NCBI GenBank assembly: GCA_900552095.1
Contig: URYM01000035.1
Span: 1 to 11,345 of the forward strand
DNA length: 11,345 nt
Source of the DNA: an uncultured Blautia sp.
Lineage (GTDB): Bacteria; Bacillota; Clostridia; Lachnospirales; Lachnospiraceae
Reading direction: 5' to 3'
This document shows positions 6,454 through 11,345 of this stretch, piece by piece. A program made the position numbers and the translations under genes. The first letter of the stretch is position 1. Each line of letters opens with the position of its first letter. Under the pieces are notes generated by a model. That model was not told the DNA's origin. It did no database searches and worked only from the letters and a program-made list of their open reading frames with translations.

Positions 6454-6469
6454 AAGAAGGAGGAAAATC

Positions 6470-9400
6470 ATGTATCAGAAAGTGTCTACTGATCTGAATT
6501 TTGTGGATCGGGAAAAGAAAATCGAGAAGTTCTGGGAAGAAAATAAGATTTTTGAAAAAAGTATGGATGACAGAAAGAAGGGCCCGACATACATTTTCTA
6601 TGACGGACCGCCGACTGCCAATGGAAAGCCTCATATCGGTCATGTGCTGACCCGTGTGATCAAGGATATGATTCCCCGTTACCGTACAATGAAGGGATAT
6701 ATGGTTCCCAGAAAAGCGGGATGGGACACCCACGGACTTCCGGTAGAGCTGGAAGTGGAGAAGATGCTGGGACTGGACGGAAAAGAGCAGATCGAGGAGT
6801 ATGGTCTGGAACCGTTTATCAATCACTGCAAGGAAAGCGTCTGGAAATATAAGGGGATGTGGGAGGATTTCTCCGCGACCGTTGGTTTCTGGGCGGACAT
6901 GGATAATCCCTACGTTACTTATCACGACAGCTTTATCGAGTCTGAGTGGTGGGCGTTAAAGCAGATTTGGGATAAAGGGCTTCTGTATAAAGGATATAAG
7001 ATTGTACCTTACTGCCCCCGCTGTGGAACGCCCCTGTCCAGCCATGAGGTGGCTCAGGGATATAAGGATGTAAAGGAGCGCTCTGCGATCGCCCGCTTCA
7101 AAGTAAAAGGCGAGGACGCTTATATTCTGGCATGGACCACCACACCTTGGACCCTGCCTTCCAATGTGGCGCTCTGTGTAAATCCCACCGAATCTTACGT
7201 GAAGGTAACCTCCGGCGAGTATACCTACTATATGGCGGAAGCGCTTCTGGATACGGTTCTGGGCGAGGGAAATTATGAGATCCTGGAGAAGTATGTGGGA
7301 AAAGATCTGGAGTACAAAGAGTATGAACCGCTCTTCCCCTTTGTGGAATTAAAGAAGAAAGCTTACTATGTAGTCTGTGACAGTTACGTAACGCTGACTG
7401 ACGGTACCGGTGTGGTTCACATCGCACCCGCTTTCGGTGAAGATGACTCCAATGTGGGAAGAAAGTATGATCTGCCCTTCCTTCAGCTGGTGGATGAAAA
7501 GGGTGAGATGACAAAAGAGACTCCCTGGGCCGGAACTTTCTGCAAAAAGGCAGATCCTCTGGTGCTGAAGGATCTGGATGAGAGAGGACTTCTGTTCTCC
7601 GCACCTAATTTTGAACACAGCTATCCGCACTGCTGGAGATGTGATACTCCACTGATCTACTATGCGAGAGAGTCCTGGTTTATCAAGATGACGGCGGTGA
7701 AGGAAGATCTGATCCGCAACAACAACACGATCAACTGGATCCCTGAGAGCATCGGCAAGGGACGGTTCGGAGACTGGCTGGAAAATGTACAGGACTGGGG
7801 TATTTCCCGTAACCGCTACTGGGGAACTCCCTTAAATATCTGGGAGTGTGAGTGCGGTCATATGCACGCCATCGGAAGTAAGGAAGAGTTAAAGGCGATG
7901 TCCGATAACTGCCCCGATGACATTGAGCTTCACCGCCCCTACATTGACGCGGTGACCATTAAATGTCCTCACTGCGGAAAAGAGATGCACCGGGTTCCCG
8001 AAGTGATCGACTGCTGGTTTGATTCCGGTTCCATGCCGTTCGCACAGCATCATTATCCCTTTGAGAACAAAGAACTTTTCGAGGAGCAGTTCCCGGCAGA
8101 TTTTATTTCCGAGGCGGTGGATCAGACCCGCGGATGGTTCTACTCTCTGCTGGCAATTTCTACCCTGATCTTTAACAAGGCGCCCTTTAAGAACGTAATT
8201 GTTCTGGGACACGTTCAGGATGAGAACGGCCAGAAGATGAGCAAATCCAAAGGAAATGCGGTAGATCCCTTTGAGGCGCTGGAAAAATACGGTGCAGATG
8301 CGATTCGCTGGTATTTCTATGTGAACAGCGCGCCCTGGCTGCCCAACCGCTTCCACGGAAAGGCAGTGATCGAGGGTCAGAGAAAGTTCATGGGAACTTT
8401 GTGGAATACGTATGCATTTTTCGTGCTGTATGCGAATATTGATAATTTTGACGCTTCCAAATATACGCTGGATTATGAGAAATTAAACGTGATGGACAAA
8501 TGGCTCCTCTCCAAATTGAATTCTCTGATCCGGACTGTGGATGATAATCTGGCCAATTACCGGATCCCGGAGAGCGCAAGAGCCCTGCAGGATTTCGTGG
8601 ATGAGATGAGCAACTGGTATGTGCGCAGAAGCCGGGAGCGTTTCTGGGCAAAAGGAATGGAGCAGGATAAGATCAATGCTTACATGACGCTGTACACTGC
8701 CCTTGTGACGGTATCCAAGGTGGCGGCGCCCATGATTCCTTTCATGACGGAGGAAATCTACCAGAATCTGGTGAGAAGTGTGGATAAGGACGCTCCGGAG
8801 AGTATTCACCTGTGCGATTATCCCGCAGTAAATGAGAAGTGGATTGACGAAGAGCTGGAAAACAACATGGAAGATCTGCTGAAGGCAGTCGTAATGGGAC
8901 GGGCCTGCAGAAATACGGCCAATATCAAGAATCGTCAGCCGATCGGAACCATGTATGTAAAGGCTTCCTGGACACTTCCGGAGTATTTCCAGGAGATCAT
9001 GGAGGATGAGCTGAATGTGAAGAAGGTGATTTTCACGGATAACGTGGAAGATTTCATCTCTTACAGCTTCAAACCCCAGCTTCGGACTGTGGGACCCAAA
9101 TACGGAAAGCATCTGGGTCAGATCAAGCAGGCACTTGCTTCTCTGGACGGGGCGAAAGCTATGGCAGAAGTGCGGGAGACCGGTGCGTTAAAGCTTGCTG
9201 CAGACGGACAGGAAATTGTATTGCTGGAAGAAGATTTACTGATCGATACGGCTCAGAAAGAGGGCTATGTGACGGAATCAGACAATGAGATCGCCGTAGT
9301 TCTTGATACCAATCTGACGCCGGAACTGATCGAGGAAGGCTTTGTGCGTGAGCTGGTAAGCAAGATCCAGACCATGCGGAAAGAAGCCGGATTTGAAGTA

Positions 9401-9583
9401 ACCGACAGAATTCATGTGTACGTGAAGGACAGCCAGAAGATCGAAAGCATCATAAAGGCACATGAGAGTGAGATTAAGGGTGAAGTACTTGCACAGGAGA
9501 TCACCTTTGGCACTACCAGTGGTTATGAGAAAGAGTGGAAGATCAACTCGGAGGCTGTAACCATGGCTGTGGAAAAACAGTAA
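6470..9583 (+). CDS. ileS: Isoleucine--tRNA ligase, long (IleS2-like) type
   Basis: IleS charges tRNA-Ile with isoleucine in the cytoplasm and hydrolyses mischarged valine. The 1037-aa class I enzyme shows the signature HIGH (55-58, in PPTANGKPHIGH) and KMSKS (589-593). The CP1 editing domain is marked by WTTTPWTLPSN (222-232) and GTGVVHIAPAFGEDD (312-326). Cys pairs C182/C185, C460/C462 and C499/C502 are candidate zinc ligands, and an anticodon-binding region follows KMSKS. The length (about 100 aa more than E. coli IleS), the IleS2-like cysteine layout and the absence of a C-terminal Cys4 zinc finger indicate the eukaryote-like bacterial type IleS2. IleS2 enzymes as a group tolerate mupirocin better than IleS1. 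AAGGAGG at 6457-6463, six bases before the ATG, fixes the start. Expression is controlled by the T-box leader. Confidence 0.98.
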   Translation: MYQKVSTDLNFVDREKKIEKFWEENKIFEKSMDDRKKGPTYIFYDGPPTANGKPHIGHVLTRVIKDMIPRYRTMKGYMVPRKAGWDTHGLPVELEVEKMLGLDGKEQIEEYGLEPFINHCKESVWKYKGMWEDFSATVGFWADMDNPYVTYHDSFIESEWWALKQIWDKGLLYKGYKIVPYCPRCGTPLSSHEVAQGYKDVKERSAIARFKVKGEDAYILAWTTTPWTLPSNVALCVNPTESYVKVTSGEYTYYMAEALLDTVLGEGNYEILEKYVGKDLEYKEYEPLFPFVELKKKAYYVVCDSYVTLTDGTGVVHIAPAFGEDDSNVGRKYDLPFLQLVDEKGEMTKETPWAGTFCKKADPLVLKDLDERGLLFSAPNFEHSYPHCWRCDTPLIYYARESWFIKMTAVKEDLIRNNNTINWIPESIGKGRFGDWLENVQDWGISRNRYWGTPLNIWECECGHMHAIGSKEELKAMSDNCPDDIELHRPYIDAVTIKCPHCGKEMHRVPEVIDCWFDSGSMPFAQHHYPFENKELFEEQFPADFISEAVDQTRGWFYSLLAISTLIFNKAPFKNVIVLGHVQDENGQKMSKSKGNAVDPFEALEKYGADAIRWYFYVNSAPWLPNRFHGKAVIEGQRKFMGTLWNTYAFFVLYANIDNFDASKYTLDYEKLNVMDKWLLSKLNSLIRTVDDNLANYRIPESARALQDFVDEMSNWYVRRSRERFWAKGMEQDKINAYMTLYTALVTVSKVAAPMIPFMTEEIYQNLVRSVDKDAPESIHLCDYPAVNEKWIDEELENNMEDLLKAVVMGRACRNTANIKNRQPIGTMYVKASWTLPEYFQEIMEDELNVKKVIFTDNVEDFISYSFKPQLRTVGPKYGKHLGQIKQALASLDGAKAMAEVRETGALKLAADGQEIVLLEEDLLIDTAQKEGYVTESDNEIAVVLDTNLTPELIEEGFVRELVSKIQTMRKEAGFEVTDRIHVYVKDSQKIESIIKAHESEIKGEVLAQEITFGTTSGYEKEWKINSEAVTMAVEKQ

Positions 9584-9603
9584 ATATTTAGGAGGAAACA
9601 CGT

Positions 9604-11315
9604 ATGCTGAACAGTCAGTTCAAATTCAAGAAGGAAGAATTTAAAAAGAACGTGCAGGATAATGTGAAGACCCTGTACCGCCGCACGATTGATGAGGCGA
9701 CCCCGGAACAGGTCTTCCAGGCCGTTTCTTATGCGGTAAAGGACGTTATCATTGATAACTGGTTAAAGTCCCAGGAAGCGTTTGACGAGCAGGATCCCAA
9801 GATCGTTTACTATATGTCCATGGAGTTTCTGATGGGCCGTGCCCTGGGAAATAACCTTTTGAACCTGAGCGCATTTGATGAGATGAAAGAAGCTCTGGAT
9901 GAGCTGGGCTTTGACCTCAACGCCATCGAAGACCAGGAGCCGGATCCGGCTCTGGGAAATGGCGGTCTGGGCCGTCTGGCAGCCTGTTTTCTGGATTCTC
10001 TGGCAACTCTGGGTTACTGTGCTTACGGCTGCGGAATCCGTTACCACTATGGTATGTTCAAGCAGGAGATCCGGGACGGTTATCAGGTGGAAGTGCCGGA
10101 TAACTGGCTGAAAAATGGCTATCCCTTTGAACTTCGCCGGCCGGAGTACGCAAAAGAGGTGAAATTCGGCGGTTATGTAAGGGTTGTGTATGATGAGAAA
10201 ACCCGCCGCAATAAGTTTATCCAGGAGGGATACCAGTCTGTACTGGCTATCCCCTATGATATGCCGATCACCGGTTATAAGAATAATATGGTCAATACGC
10301 TGCGTATCTGGGATGCCCAGGCGATCGATGAGTTCCAGCTGGATGCTTTTGACAAGGGCGATTACCGCAAGGCGGTAGAGCAGGAGAACCTGGCGAAGAA
10401 CCTGGTGGAAGTGCTTTATCCCAATGATAATCACTACGCCGGCAAGGAACTGCGCCTGAAACAGCAGTACTTCTTCATTTCCGCCAGTATTCAGGCGGCA
10501 ATCGACCGCTATAAAAAGAAACACGGAAATGATCTGCATAAGTTCTATGAGAAAGTGGCATTCCAGTTGAATGATACCCATCCGACAGTGGCAGTGCCGG
10601 AGCTGATGAGAATCCTTCTTGATGAGGAAGGCATGGAGTGGGATGAGGCGTGGGAGATCACGACCAAAACCTGTGCCTATACGAACCACACGATTATGGC
10701 AGAGGCTCTGGAGAAATGGCCGATCGAGCTGTTTTCCAGACTGCTTCCCCGTATCTATCAGATCGTGGAAGAGATCAACCGCCGCTTTGTGATGGAGATT
10801 CAGGCAAAATATCCGGGCAATCAGGAGAAGATCCGGAAAATGGGAATCATCTATGACGGACAGGTGCGCATGGCTTACATGGCAATCGTGGGCGGCCATT
10901 CTGTAAATGGTGTGGCAAGACTGCATACGGAGATCCTGGAAAAACAGGAACTGAGAGACTTCTACGAGATGATGCCGGAGAAGTTCAACAATAAGACTAA
11001 CGGTATTACCCAGAGACGTTTCCTCCTCCACGGCAATCCGCTGCTGGCAGACTGGGTGACTGACCATGTGGGAGATGGCTGGATCACCGATCTTCCTCAG
11101 ATTGGAAAACTGGCTCTTTACGCAGACGACAAGAAGGCTCAGGCAGAGTTTATGAATATCAAGTATCAGAATAAGGTCCGCCTGGCAAAATATATTCTGG
11201 AGCACAACGGGATTGAGGTGAATCCCCACTCTATTTTTGACGTGCAGGTAAAGCGTCTTCACGAGTACAAGAGACAGCTTCTGAATATTCTGCATATTAT
11301 GTATCTGTATAATGA
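9604..11315 (+). CDS. glgP: Glycogen/starch/alpha-glucan phosphorylase, 3'-truncated by the contig end
   Basis: Glycogen phosphorylase splits alpha-1,4-glucans with phosphate, releasing glucose-1-phosphate in the cytoplasm with pyridoxal phosphate as cofactor. About 570 genomic residues are present of the usual 750-840. Conserved blocks in order: YYMSMEFLMGRAL (near 75-87), the loop GNGGLGRLAACFLDSLATL (about 118-136), QLNDTHPTVAVPELMR, TNHTIMAEALEKWP, GGHSVNGVARLHTEIL, FNNKTNGITQRRFLL, and VQVKRLHEYKRQLLN near the end. The PLP-lysine segment (family pattern EASGTGNMK) lies beyond the cut. The start is set by AGGAGG (9590-9595), eight bases upstream. It follows ileS by 20 bp with no terminator, so co-transcription is likely. 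The frame stays open past 11315, but those residues (CLLYTSPSP) come from adapter sequence and must not be annotated. Confidence 0.95.
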
Positions 11316-11345
11316 CTGTCTCTTATACACATCTCCGAGCCCACG
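11316..11345. other. Sequencing-adapter contamination (Nextera transposase end)
   Basis: The last 30 bases start with CTGTCTCTTATACACATCT, the 19-base Tn5 mosaic end used in Nextera libraries, followed by CCGAGCCCACG, the start of the read-2 adapter. This is library sequence, not genome. Genomic sequence ends at 11315 inside glgP; a base or two at the junction could belong to either. Confidence 0.97.

Noticed and set aside
6255..6455. A 66-codon plus-strand frame upstream of ileS
   Set aside because: It lies inside the T-box leader, spanning the specifier, the T-box core and the terminator; it has no ribosome binding site and codes for nothing recognisable.
6067..6471. A 134-codon minus-strand frame
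   Set aside because: It covers the T-box leader and two promoters in antisense; the translation is low-complexity.
9763..11295. A 510-codon open frame on the minus strand
   Set aside because: It lies wholly antisense to glgP, whose plus-strand protein shows uninterrupted phosphorylase motifs. The minus-strand translation shows no recognisable domain and no ribosome binding site; it arises from codon bias.
1..11345. A hidden defence, toxin-antitoxin or mobile system
   Set aside because: Every stretch longer than 100 bp is explained by a conserved housekeeping or cell-wall gene or by the T-box leader. No integrase, transposase, CRISPR repeat or small paired gene was seen on either strand.

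Overview
The window looks like an ordinary chromosomal stretch of a low-to-moderate-GC Gram-positive anaerobe, most likely a Lachnospiraceae-type Clostridia. This rests on gene content and style: LytR-CpsA-Psr cell-wall ligase, sporulation/cell-wall-type D,D-carboxypeptidase, T-box-controlled ileS of the long type, strong AAGGAGG ribosome binding sites and textbook TTGACA/TATAAT promoters. The family assignment is inference. I found no mobile element, CRISPR array, rRNA or tRNA, and no sign of a new multi-gene system.

Layout. Positions 1-268 (+) hold the C-terminal end of a LacI-family regulator, apparently with a one-base frameshift near 26-32. A perfect-consensus promoter (304-333) then drives a two-gene unit: an LCP-family cell-wall ligase (383-1414) and a DEDDh 3'-5' exonuclease (1430-2404). 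This unit converges on a minus-strand cluster, with a 66-bp near-perfect hairpin (2409-2474) between them. Read in its own direction, the minus-strand cluster is an AbgA-like M20 amidohydrolase (6047-4743), a family 2 glycosyltransferase (4687-3971) and a D-alanyl-D-alanine carboxypeptidase (3957-2497). The last two have their own promoter overlapping the amidohydrolase stop codon.

Divergent from the amidohydrolase, a strong promoter (6138-6167) starts a leader of about 280 nt that is an isoleucine T-box riboswitch (specifier ATC, terminator 6402-6453). It controls ileS (6470-9583). Glycogen phosphorylase glgP follows after only 20 bp with no visible terminator, so it is probably co-transcribed and may share the T-box control.

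The glgP gene is cut off. The last 30 bases (11316-11345) are not genomic: they match the Nextera transposase mosaic end plus adapter. Together with the frameshift at the left edge this suggests the window is a whole short assembly contig with imperfect ends.

Functionally, LCP ligase, D,D-carboxypeptidase and perhaps the glycosyltransferase concern the cell envelope. The rest is housekeeping: RNA or DNA trimming, amide hydrolysis, isoleucyl-tRNA charging and glycogen breakdown.
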